A stretch of 64,000 nucleotides of DNA from Favolaschia claudopus (Eukaryota > Basidiomycota > Agaricomycetes > Agaricales > Mycenaceae): positions 124,001 to 188,000 of the forward strand of contig JAWWNJ010000043.1 of NCBI GenBank assembly GCA_037176885.1, written 5' to 3'. Below the pieces are notes generated by a model. The model saw only the letters and a list, made by a program, of their open reading frames with translations. It ran no database searches and was not told the DNA's origin. Made by a program: the position numbers and the translations under genes. Shown here in pieces: positions 34,187 through 44,857 of the stretch; the first letter of the stretch is position 1; each line of letters starts with the position of its first letter.

Positions 34187-34576
34187 ATGCAGAGCCTATA
34201 CGGTTGCTTCCGACGACGTTTCGATAGGTGGGCCTATCTCCGCCCTCAGGTACTTGACGAGGCCGTGGATCTTCTATCTGAGTCACCGCAACTTTCTCGC
34301 CGGTGGAGGATGGCTCAGTCGGACTCATCTCAAAGTACAAGTCAGGTTGAACCACATGCTATCGAACCTTGTTCTTGGCTTGCTATAGCTGGCTCCTCCT
34401 CCGACTCCTCGTCCGCCGATTCCGAGGGTGCAATTTGGATCCATAATGCTTACTCAGACTGCTTCAAGTCACCATCTCAACGGAGTACCGCATCGTTGTC
34501 GGCAACTCAGAAACTTGTTCCTTACCAATGGCACGGTCGTATAGACACCGAAATGGACCTGGTCGATCTCCTATGA
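34187..34576 (+). CDS. Possible small hypothetical protein
   Basis: An unspliced 129-aa frame. The first half is helical and basic (CFRRRFDRWAYLRPQVLDEA). A Ser-rich stretch follows (SSSDSSSADSEG), then an aromatic/acidic end (YQWHGRIDTEMDLVDLL). Composition is protein-like, but there is no homologue I recognise and no signal peptide. Flanks are otherwise empty. Confidence 0.3.
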   Translation: MQSLYGCFRRRFDRWAYLRPQVLDEAVDLLSESPQLSRRWRMAQSDSSQSTSQVEPHAIEPCSWLAIAGSSSDSSSADSEGAIWIHNAYSDCFKSPSQRSTASLSATQKLVPYQWHGRIDTEMDLVDLL

Positions 34577-35623
34577 CGCTCTACCAGAGGTAAGTAGCCG
34601 GACCAGGATCTTTTTTCTTGCTTTCCGACGCGTTTGATGTGACCCGGGGAATCACATAGCGTTTTGCATGGCAAAATCCCGCACTGTACGGGTTCTACTC
34701 ATGCAGGATTGAGAATCCAACGTCGGGATTTTCAGGTTCAATGTGTGTTCCTTCCCCACACGAGAAGTAATCTTGGAGCTCCCTCATCGTTCCGTTAACG
34801 TCATTGCCAGTAACGCGGACTTTTCCCCCGTCGCTGATCAGCGGACATTCAAGTTTCGGAATTCCGAGTTTGTTCTCTCGATCTTTCATCGTGCACCAGG
34901 ATAATGATGAAGCACACGACTGGTATCCAGGTCGGACTGTGGTCGGACGAGAGAAAAGCTGACTAACATGCATATTCAACACCGGACCACAATACGTTCG
35001 ATTTTGTTGAGGACCCCGTTTCCGGAAAAGTATGGGGCGACCTACGCACAATTTTTTCCCGTCTTTAAACTCGAGTCCAACATTCCGGCCATAATCGTTT
35101 GGTTCAACTTTTTACTCATTTAACTCGTTGCTGCCTACCTCTCAATCCCAGTCGGCTTGCTGTCCGGTGAATCATCCAACTCACCTTTGCCGGCCGACGC
35201 GCAACCCGTGGCCGGCGTATTTATCAGATATCCATCGTGAAGAGAGTACCACATCATCGGCCGGGGTGAACAGGGTACGCGACGCCCTATATATGACGAG
35301 TCTCTCGGCAGGGCGGGTTTGCACACGCAGCGTAACCGGCGGAACTCAGAACGGAATTCTTCCTCCGTCTTTTATTATTACCTAAGGATGAAGAATTCCT
35401 CAGTGAGGAGATGCCATTGACATGGGGAATCTGTGGCTGTCATTGAACTGTGTCTGCTATGTACAGTGTACATAGAGGACAGCGAAATCCACCACGAGAG
35501 TTCTACATTACATTATTTCCTGCGAAGTTACTGAGTCATCTAATCTGATAAAGCGGAAATCAATATTTTATTACTCACGTGTGCGACATTTCACTGGCGC
35601 GCCTTTCTTTCGTCTCCTCCCTC
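34577..35623. other. Intergenic stretch with a short inverted repeat
   Basis: A 118-codon minus-strand ORF at 34695-35051 has no recognisable feature. A near-perfect inverted repeat, CTATGTAC-AGT-GTACATAG, lies at 35457-35475, about 150 bp upstream of the NFS1 start, and may be a regulatory site. Confidence 0.35.
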
Positions 35624-37683
35624 ATGTTGTCGAGACTGTCCCGTACCGCCGTCCGCAAAACCGCGGCTAAAACAAACGCAAAAGCCCTGGCGGCGGGCTC
35701 TCGTCGTGGCCTTGTCCAGCCGTCGGGCGCCGACCGAGCCAGCGTCGTGGATTTACCTTCGACATACCAAGATGAGAGCCACTTCACCCCGAGATCAGGT
35801 AGAAGGTACAATGCGGTTCTTTCAATGCCTTTCTGATCGCTCTAGACATGCTTGGCTTCAAACTCGAAATGCCTGTTCGGGAAGGGTCTATGAAAGAGAA
35901 AACTCGACCTATTTACTTGGACATGCAAGTTCGTAAAGCGTCGAAATTGGTCCCAACTTCTTTCAAGCTTATCTATACCGTAGGCCACCACGCCCGTCGA
36001 TCCCCGAGTTCTGGACGCTATGCTTCCATTCTTCACCGACCAGTATGGGAATCCTCATAGTCGGACACACGCATATGGATGGGAAGCAGAGCAGGCCGTC
36101 GAAGACGCTCGCAAGGTGAGCCACATGGAAACACTCTCTTTGGTGGATATGCATCCTCATACTGCTTTATTATAGCATCTTGCGGACCTCATTGGCGCTG
36201 ATCCGAAGGACATCGTATTCACCTCCGGAGCAACAGAATCCAACAACATGGCTATTAAGGGTGTCGCGCGCTTTCACAAAGAGAAAAAACGGCACGTCAT
36301 CACTACCCAAACGGTGGGCTTGGAGTTTGAGACTCCGAAGAAGTCCGTTAACTTATGTGGATTTGTTCGACAGGAACATAAATGTGTGCTCGATTCATGC
36401 CGGAAACTTGGCGAGGAAGGGTTTGACATCACGTACCTGCCTGTGCAGCAAAATGGGGTCGTCTCTCTGGAGGAATTGGAGGCAGCAATACGCCCCGATA
36501 CGGCGCTGGTCTCCATCATGACGGTCAACAACGAGACTGGTGTCATCCAGCCTATGAAGGAGATTGGAGCACTTCTCCGCAAGCACCGAGGTGTCTACTT
36601 ACATACGGATGCGGCTCAAGCAGTGGGCAAGATTCCGATTGACGTGAACGAGATGAATGTGGATCTCATGAGCATCTCTGGTCATAAAATATATGGTCCG
36701 AAAGGAATTGGCGCGGCCTATGTGCGGAGACGGCCTAGGGTTCGTCTCGAACCTATCATCAGTGGTGGTGGCCAAGAACGTGGGTTGCGGAGTGGTACGC
36801 TTCCCACTCCTTTGGTTGTGGGCATCGGCGCTGCTGCGCGAATTGCGAAAATGGAAATGGCTGTGAGTGCATTTAACCCCTTGATTTCGTTTTCGTTTTT
36901 CCTTGGGGGTGATGAGACTCGCACGCAACTGAATCGAGTGAAGCTGCGTAGAAATGCGCCTTCAGCTCGGTTATGACCATAGCGTGCAGGGGTACTGACT
37001 CTTCTGTCATTTTCTTGGATTGTCTTGCTGCGGCATAATTGGATGAATGCTTAATTCTGTTTCCATGTAGCGCGATCATAAACGGATATCCGAGCTATCC
37101 ACCCGACTTATAGATTCTATTAATTCGCAGGTGGAGCACGTCGTCCGGAATGGGGATTCCAATGGCTATCCGGGATGTGTTAATCTGAGTTTCTCATATG
37201 TCGAAGGAGAAAGTCTCTTGATGGCTCTGAAGGTATTGTTCTTGTGCTTCTGGAGTCTTCAGGTGCTCATTCAATTTGTTTCCAGGACATCGCATTATCT
37301 TCCGGCAGTGCTTGCACCTCGGCCTCACTGGAACCTTCGTATGTCTTACGAGCGTTAGGTATAACCAAACAAGTTTTTCCTCGGCGTCTGCAATACTGAT
37401 ACCGTATCTTTCCTTCCTTCCTTCCAGGCGCCGCTGAGGACATGGCCCATTCGTCGCTCCGGTTTGGTATCGGTCGGTTCACAACTGAGGCCGAGGTCGA
37501 CTTTGTGGTGCAACATATCGTGCGCACGGTCCAGAAGCTGAGAGATATGAGGTTGGTGGCTTTTCTTCCTTGTTTCTATGTCCGTGGACATGAAACTGAC
37601 TCTACTCACGCAGCCCGCTGTGGGAAATGGTGCAGGAAGGGATTGATATAAGCAGTATCGACTGGTCGCAGTCACAGCACTAA
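35624..37683 (+). CDS. NFS1: Cysteine desulfurase, mitochondrial (NFS1)
   Basis: PLP enzyme that removes sulfur from cysteine for iron-sulfur cluster assembly and tRNA thiolation. The start [16 protein letters not shown] is a basic amphipathic mitochondrial presequence; an upstream in-frame Met at 35579 would weaken it. Motifs in order: [77 protein letters not shown] (Schiff-base lysine), [33 protein letters not shown] (catalytic Cys loop), and a C-terminus ending WSQSQH. A 60-nt intron without in-frame stop interrupts TTQT/EHK near 36316-36375. Highly conserved and essential in eukaryotes. Confidence 0.95.
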
Positions 37684-37941
37684 ACCGAATGTGCGCTAGC
37701 ATGCCCAACCCTAACTACGATATTTTCACCTATTTCCTGAGTCCCTGCTGGACATTTTGGAAGAGCATCTGTTTGCTATTCGTCGAAATGTATATCTATA
37801 TTCTGAACTAGATTATTAGTAGTCAATGTTGTTGTCGAGGTATTGCAGGTCGAGGACGTAGCGTGCACGGACCCACTCAGCTGACTAAGTCAATTTGAGA
37901 CTCCGCTCTTATCATCGCCTTTTGCCTTTCTTCTTACCATC

Positions 37942-39480
37942 ATGTCCAGGCGTCTCTATCTTGGCAGTAAGGTCAAACCTCCTCGTCTCTACGCTTTCTC
38001 AACGAGGGTATCGCAGGACTTGCCTCTGACGTCCGCTCTGAGGACGTCTCCAAGCTTTTCGAGGGCTATGGCAGCATTATCGACTGCCGTGTCATGACTG
38101 GTTCGTCCAAAAGACACGGACCATCCGACGACGGAAATAATCAAAACGCAACAGGATTCGGCTTTGTCGAGTTTGAGAATGCAAAGGCAGGACAAACTTC
38201 ATGGCCGACTTGGTTGCCTCCTTTGTAAGGCGGGCGCTTATACTTTTCCAGGACGCGGAGGATGCTGTGACCAATTTCAATGGAAAAAACTTCATGGGTC
38301 AAAAGTTAGTCGAGGTTTGCAAAGATCTGGGCGCAAGCTAAACGAACTGTGACCTATAGCATCGTCGTCGAGTTTGCGAAGGAAAGTCGGCCCCGTAGGG
38401 AACCGTACGACAGCGACAGGAGCTATGGGTATGTAAAGCAGTTGCAAGTTGCAACGAGGATCCAACATGCTGACTGGTCGTGTTGCAGTGCTCCTCGTTC
38501 CCGCAGGCCCCCTGGTATCCGCGTTATTGTGTCGGGCCTCTCCCGTGATACAAGCTGGCAGGTACGATCCCGGTTCTATCCCGCTTGGTCTTCGTCCTTC
38601 CCCTCTGGCTATGGCGGTCTCAATCCGATTCTTTTCCTTTGGCGTTGGTGGTGTCTTCAATTTGACCCCGTTTCGCGGTCCGAAAGGCGTTAATTCCATC
38701 GTCCTGGCGTTCCCTTTTTGGCTTCGAACCTTCCCTCTCGAGGATATCATGGATCCGACTTGTTTTACTGCTGGAATATCGCGCCCTTCTTGGATGGACC
38801 GACCCTGACAAACCTGCCCGATCTTAGGACTTGAAGGACTTTGGACGCACAATTGGAAGCGTCTCTTTCGCTGACATCGATCGGGACTACCGCGATCAAG
38901 GGTAAGTTAAGTCTCTTACTCGGGGTTCGATCTAACACTCGTCAATCAGAATCCTCGAGTACCTCTCTCGCGATGACGCTGACCGCGCTGTTAAAACCTT
39001 GGACAACACGGATCTTCGTGGCAGACCCGTTCGCGTTGCGTTCGATGACTCTGTGGGTAGTGCTATTACCTTTGCGGGTTGTCTCTGAAAGTGATTTTAT
39101 AGCGGGGCGGTCCGGACAACTATCATCGCAGTGACCGCCGCGATGATCGCGACCGCTACAGGGACAGAGATGACCGTGACCGCTACCGCGATGACCGTGA
39201 CCGACACAGGGATGACCGCCGCCGTGACCGCTCCAGGTCGCCGCCGCGCCGTGACTACGAAGATCGTCGCAGGTCTCCCCCGCCGAGAAGAGATGATGAC
39301 AGAAGGGCTACAGGGTACGAGAATCACCGGCGGGGAGATGATAATGTGCGACGTGGGCCTGATTACTATAACCGTCGCAGGGACAGGGAAGAACGAAGAC
39401 GGGGCGGCGGCGACGACAACAAGGAAGAACGTTTCGAGGATAGGTCTTCCAGGAATGGAGACGCGGGATGGTCCCGCTAA
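37942..39480 (+). CDS. SR-type splicing factor with two RRM domains
   Basis: The spliced product begins MSRRLYLGRLASDVRSEDV, a RRM1 RNP2, then IIDCRVMTGFGFVEFENAK (RNP1) and DAEDAVTNFNG. RRM2 follows (RVIVSGLSRDTSWQDLKDFGR, ILEYLSRDDADRAVKTL, RPVRVAFDDS). The C-terminus is a long Arg/Asp/Ser/Tyr-rich domain with alternating RD/RS dipeptides, ending AGWSR. This is the layout of SR proteins such as SRSF1/Srp1-2, which bind exons and recruit the spliceosome in the nucleus. The intron inside RRM1 (38187-38251) starts with GC rather than GT; only that placement joins NAK to DAEDAV in frame. Confidence 0.88.
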
Positions 39481-40080
39481 AATGCGGAAAAATAAACCCC
39501 CAGGCTTCGGGATAATTCGGTACTGGCCAAACAGGATTCATGGACAGGCTTTCTTTCCGTTGGTGTTGGGCGATGCAAATTTCTCTCTCTTCCTCTCTTC
39601 CCTCCAAATTGGTGTCTTTCTATACGCCGGCCTTGCTTGTACTACTCGTTGGACCTTCGAATCATCGTGAGGATCGTCGTCTTTACCAAGTGGGCCATCG
39701 GAAGCGGTATCACCGACACGTACGTGGACTGGTCTCGGCTGCGATTCCTTCAGAGAAACATCAACCCATGGCCACCTCACACCTTGGGCTGCAACACACA
39801 ACGCCGTCGACAAGGGGCATGATTCATTGGTAGCGCTAATCGTCGACCGGACCCGACATCGTTTGTTCTGCTTCCACCATCGATGAAAACTTTTGGTCGT
39901 GACCTTGATTGTGTCAAGTCGAAACGGGAAGGAGTCGGCAAACAATGCGTCACATTGGCGCCCACAACCGTGCGTATCTTGTTTCTTCTTCATCACTAGG
40001 AATATGTGCTCGGTGCTTTTGCGCATTCTGATATCGACGATGTATTTTTTCTCTCAATACAGCTGTTTTATTTCTGCTTT
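39481..40080. other. Convergent 3' region, no gene recognised
   Basis: Lies between the stop codons of the SR-type gene (+) and TBCE (-). Open frames on both strands lack domain or splice support. Confidence 0.4.
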
Positions 40081-42141
40081 TCATTCATGTAAGGTGAACA
40101 CAATGTTAGAGCCGGATTCTATTCCCAACCAAGCTAAATCTTGTGTGTCTCGATCATTCTCAAGCGGCGCTAGCGAGCCGTCCTGCATCTGCAGCCACAG
40201 TGAAAGGGCGGTGCTTGAAGCGCTTAGCTTCAATACCTTACAAAGCTTTAGCCGAAGAGCCCGAAGAGTCATTGTCGGAAGGACGCGGAGGGGGGAATGT
40301 TCGGCGTCGCGCAGGAGGGTGGTAGCTATCTGGGAGTCTATGTTTGAGGAAGGCGGGGACGCGGCACAGCAGTAGGCGTTAACCTCTACAGCATTTTTCA
40401 TCAGAGCAAGGTCCCGCTTTTCTATGCGAACATACCAATGAGGCGCCGACTTAGTTTGTCTTGATTGTGATCTGGTTCGTGCTCTGCAGGGCGTCCATGT
40501 TCTGGTTCGCGAGTGAGCGCTCTAGGTCGACGGAAATTAATTACAATGGAAGAGCATACTCTCGCAGAGTTCGGTCCATCGCGGGTAGCTGACGTGGCGC
40601 TCTTGCTCTGATTTGGGGCCGTGAAGGGCCACATGGGAAAGATAGAATAATTCACAGTCTGTTCGTTCTTTGGGGGAGATCTAGACTCTCCGTGAATATT
40701 TTGCTCGAAAATTACAAAGCACCACGTGGTAATACAAAGATGGACCTACAGCAGCGGCGTCTAGTGCCATGAGGGTTGGGATTCGCGCTATGGTGAGTTG
40801 CCGAGAGTTGCGGCCTTGTACGGGATCTGCGCGAATTTTGTTTAGCAAGGATATAACGCAAAAACCCTAATCGTACCGTCGAATAATGGGTTACCATTCA
40901 AGGTGAGGGAGCTCAAGGCTGGGCACCAGGTGGTCAGAGCATCGATATCATCCCAGGAGCCCAGACGATTGAGCGACAGAGATAGTTGCTTGATGTTGAG
41001 GTTTTGACCGGCCAGGGGAGGAGGAATCTTTTCAATTTTGTTCGACGTCAAAACGACGCGTTCTAATCTAGGCCAGGGTGGGGATCCATGTCGGGGCTAA
41101 CGGAAAAAAGGAGCTTACGACGGGTATGACTGTAGGGAGTCGGAGATGTGGACCCAGTTATCTAGGTTGTTACTGTCCAAATTGATAGTGCTTATTTTAG
41201 ATTCTTGTACGAGACCCGTCAAGGGTAGCTCGTCGATAAAATTATACCCCACTTCAATGATTTGCAGAGCGGGCATCGCGGCGGTTACCCTTTGCATTTC
41301 TTTCCATGTCGTCAGCGTATGATTGAGTCGTAACTCGATGAGGTTGGGGAAAGCAAGCTCCAAAGCTCGTGAGTCACTTGGAGATTCGAGACGGTTGCGA
41401 CTCGATACAAGATCAGACAAGGAAAATTGACAGTAACCCAATTATGTTGGAATGACCCACTTCAATGATAACCTCTGAAGAGCTGGAAGCTCGACGCAGA
41501 TGGCAGCAATCAGATCCCAACTTGATATGAGGCTTGCTGTCAAATCAAGGCCGCGAACGCCTTTTACGCATCATTAACGACGGGATGTAATTCGGACTCG
41601 TTCGGGAAGTCGACTCACTGGGACAAGTGGATCGTATGGTACCTGGCGGCTCGTCATACCGCGCAATGTATTCGTTGTCGAGGCTCACTTCACGGAGACG
41701 ATCCAGATTGGCAAATTTACGGCGGATCTTGTCAAGATCTACCGCCTCTACCTCTATAGCACCATTTGACGACCCAAGTAGAACTTTTTCTTGGTACTCT
41801 GCGTTGTGAGGCATCTCGACATATTTTGAGTACAGCGCTTTGAGGAACGAGGTGCCATAAGAGATATTGGGACTCGGCCGAATGAAGGAACCCGCATTTG
41901 GAATGCTATGCGAGTTCTAGATGGGGTTTTTGTGTCTCTTCAGCTGCGAGCCTCACCGGCAAGAGAAGTAGCGTTTGCCGTCCTTGACACCATCATGTTT
42001 ACCGCGTTCAGGAGCGTCCCATTCAACTCCGAGCCAAATCCCAGAGGTGTTGTCTACTTCGCCGACAAATTTTACGGTCCCCGTGTGCTCCCCAAGTCTT
42101 AGACGCGTTCCCCTCGTTGGGAGATGTAGTACGTTGTCCAT
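40081..42141 (-). CDS. Tubulin-folding cofactor E (TBCE)
   Basis: The N-terminal CAP-Gly domain reads RLRLGEHTGTVKFVG, GIWLGVEWD, GKHDG, and GKRYFSC. Leucine-rich repeats follow (LREVSLDNEYIARY, NLIELRLNHTLTTW, LQIIEVGYNFIDELP, NIKQLSLSLNRLGSW, LSSLTLNGNPLFDG). A C-terminal ubiquitin-like domain ends it (LRVLPTMTLRALRLKLCKVLKL, LGIESGSNIVFTLHE). CAP-Gly, LRR and Ubl in this order is diagnostic of TBCE, the chaperone that binds alpha-tubulin and, with cofactors C and D, assembles or dismantles the tubulin dimer. It is head-to-head with the HIBCH-like gene, 93 bp between starts. Confidence 0.88.
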
Positions 42142-42234
42142 AAGAGGAAATTAGTCACGCCATCACACGAAGTCACGCAGAATGACGGCATTGGGATATT
42201 CGGGAATTGCTCTTGCACGAAACCACAACCTCCA
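42142..42234. promoter_or_regulatory. 93-bp bidirectional promoter and 5' leaders of TBCE and HIBCH-like genes
   Basis: Both start codons flank this short interval, so both 5' UTRs and promoters must fit here or overlap the genes. It contains an upstream ATG at 42182 for the plus-strand gene. Confidence 0.6.
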
Positions 42235-42259
42235 ATGCTTGCGGCGTCCCGACGCTTGA
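42182..42259 (+). promoter_or_regulatory. Overlapping upstream ORF of the HIBCH-like gene
   Basis: The frame [20 protein letters not shown].. runs 25 codons to a TGA at 42257-42259. It overlaps the main ATG at 42235 in another frame. Its stop overlaps the second in-frame Met of the main frame as TGATG, an arrangement suited to reinitiation. Confidence 0.5.
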
Positions 42260-44119
42260 TGTCGCGCAGTTCAAGTACATTGAACAGGACTAGAGCCATT
42301 GCTAAGCAAATGTCTGCAGTTGCCGGCACGAAACCACCGTCGGACGCGGACCCAGAGGTAGGTATACCCGGTTTTTGTCCAGCTCTAAATTTCTCTGGCC
42401 AACTGATCCAGCCTGTAGTGCGCTTTGAATCTACTCTTGGACTGCGGACATATCTGTTGAATCGTCCGAAAAAATACAATGCTCTCAATGATGAAATGCT
42501 AAGTTTACTGCACCCCAAACTTGAGGTTCAGCTCGCCGTTTCTACCCTACTGTTTCCCTGACCCCCGCCGGCGAATAAGGAATGGGACAATTCGGAACTT
42601 ACACAAGTCATTGCCGGGGCCGGCGTTGGACGTGCTTTTTGTGCAGGAGGCGATGTGGACGGTATATACCCAAGTTTCATTACAGATGGGCGAACGACTT
42701 GCTTATGCATCCAGTCAGGTGTTGTGCGGTATGCTGCTGATGAAGCCACCCGGCACAAGGCCATAGAATTTTTCAAGCGGGAGTACGTTCACGCTCCCCC
42801 GTCCGCGGAGCCGGTCATTTACTGTGTTCAAGGTTTGACCTTGACTTGCTGCTTGCCTCTTTGCGGAAACCATATGTCGCCGTATTGGATGGCCATACCA
42901 GTGAGTTGGGCGAAATATGTCAGTCATTCTATTGTTTTTGACGTCTTTCGAATAAAGTGGGTGGCGGCGTGGGACTTTGTGCGAATGCGCCGTTCCGAGT
43001 CGCGACAGAAAACACCATGTTCGCCATGCCCGAAACCAAAATCGGGTACTGCCCCGACGTAGGCTCTAGTTACTACATGTCCCGATTAGATGGGCAACTC
43101 GGGACCTACCTTGCCTTGACTGGAGACTCCCTGCAAGGTCGGGCAGTGTTGTGAGTCAAAAGGATATTCTACTCTTGCATACATCTTTGACAATCGTCTG
43201 CAGCGAACTCGGATTTGCGACGCACTTCATCCCTTCGCGAAGGATCCCTATGCTTATGGAGCGACTATCGAATCTTGAAACTACAGATAAGGCTCTCGTT
43301 GATCGCACTTTAGAGGAGTTAAGCTCCGAACGCGAGCCCGAAGAGCCGCCGTCTCCCTTCGTTGGCTTGACGCGCGTGGCCTTGGACTCAGCCTTCAGAC
43401 ATGATAGAGTTGAGCGAATCTTCGCTGAGCTCGAATTGTTATCTATGGACGTCCAACCCGAAGAAGTCAGGACATGGGCAAGCAAAACTCTGGCCATGTT
43501 GCAGGACCGCAGTCCTACGAGTTTGAAAGTTGCTCTGAAGGCCATCCGTCGGGGCCCCACACAAACGTTAGAAGAGGCTTATAACATGGAACTCAAAATC
43601 GCGACTGCATTCTGCGTATGTATATTTGGATCTTCTGTGTCGAACAAAAATAACGACGGTATCTAGAATGGTGCAAGCCCGGATTTCGCCACGGGAGTTA
43701 CGGCAGTTCTGGTCGACAAAATGAAAACGAAACCTGACTGGAAGCCGTCCAGCCTGGATGAAGTCACGGACGATATTGTCGACCGATTTTTCTCGCCCCA
43801 TTCTTCGTATTTGCGAAATGCGCCCACTGTTACAGAAATGATCATAGAACCAGGTTCTGAACGTGGGGCAAGCGCGCGTATCCAGACCAGGTACACGCTT
43901 CCCACAGAAAACGAGATTCGGGATGTGATTACCGGTGAGGATCCTGACGCTGGGACGATGGGATACACTCTCGACGATCTTTTGGAATATTTTCACGATG
44001 CTCGCCAAGGCAAGATGGGCGTCAACGAGAAAATCCTCGACGTTGTACAGCGTAAAACCTTTGTGGTTGACAACGACGACGGTCATGCTGTGTGGCTACG
44101 CTGGAAACACCGTGACTGA
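42235..44119 (+). CDS. 3-hydroxyisobutyryl-CoA hydrolase, mitochondrial (enoyl-CoA hydratase family)
   Basis: Crotonase-fold enzyme of valine breakdown that hydrolyses 3-hydroxyisobutyryl-CoA. The N-terminus ([20 protein letters not shown]) is a mitochondrial presequence. Motifs: [30 protein letters not shown] (first oxyanion loop), [41 protein letters not shown] (catalytic Glu and Asp), and [13 protein letters not shown]-terminal helical extension runs to the end WLRWKHRD. The C-terminal extension and the [11 protein letters not shown] motif favour this enzyme over ordinary enoyl-CoA hydratase; a mitoribosomal role (yeast Ehd3/Mrp5-like) is an alternative for fungal members. Multi-exon with short GT..AG introns. 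Confidence 0.88.
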
Positions 44120-44857
44120 GTTTGGTTGTTAGCTAGTTTTTTGTACATCCATAGGCATAATTTTCATGGTTCTCCCCTCTGTGGATACGCTTACTTTGAG
44201 CGTCTTTCTTCGTGCGGACGAATCAATCCGCCGATGTTTCAAAGACGAAGGAACTATGAGTTGACTCAGTGAGTCACTCTGGGAGGGAGTATATTTACAT
44301 GTATTTACTTGCTACACAGGATCCCGGGAATCCTGGACTGATCCTGGTTTGATCCCGACGGTGAGGATGGCGGGCTGACCGTGGCCGTGTAACTTGCGTT
44401 CGAACAAGATGACTCGGGGGACTGACTCGGGCGGCCAACTGCGGATTCTTGCCGCGACGACCAGCTCTGAGGCTCGTCAGCCTGATTCAAACTGTGATCC
44501 AGACCCACATACGGCCTCGCAAGGAGTTCCGTTGCGACCTTCATCGCCACTTTTTCTCTTCGCCAAACCGTCCCAAACCGCGATTCTCATCATTTTAGGT
44601 TAGGTCCATCGTTTCAATCATCCGCGGCACCAAAAATACAAATTTCATTTTTCTCGTATCGAGATCGGGCTGACCCCCGATGGATGAGCATAATCTCTTT
44701 GCTTGCTTGGCCACGTTTACTTTGTTTCCATTAACCCCGTACGTCGTGGCTGCGTTCATACTCTCGACTTGTTGATACGACGCGACCTATAAAATGCGGT
44801 GGGTCGAACCGTGGACCGCACAATTATCCTCTCATCTTTCATCTCCATTTCACACTA
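44120..44857. other. Intergenic with TATA box for the IDO gene
   Basis: TATAAAA at 44788-44794 lies 64 bp upstream of the IDO start. A minus-strand 81-codon ORF at 44305-44550 has no recognisable feature. Confidence 0.45.

Noticed and set aside
27580..35410. Identical 18-nt word GAAGAATTCCTCAGTGAG near 27584 and 35390
   Set aside because: One copy is coding in the CSN8-like gene; flanks do not match, so it is probably chance.
39538..40026. 162-codon minus-strand ORF between the SR-type gene and TBCE
   Set aside because: Lies in converging 3' regions; no recognisable feature.
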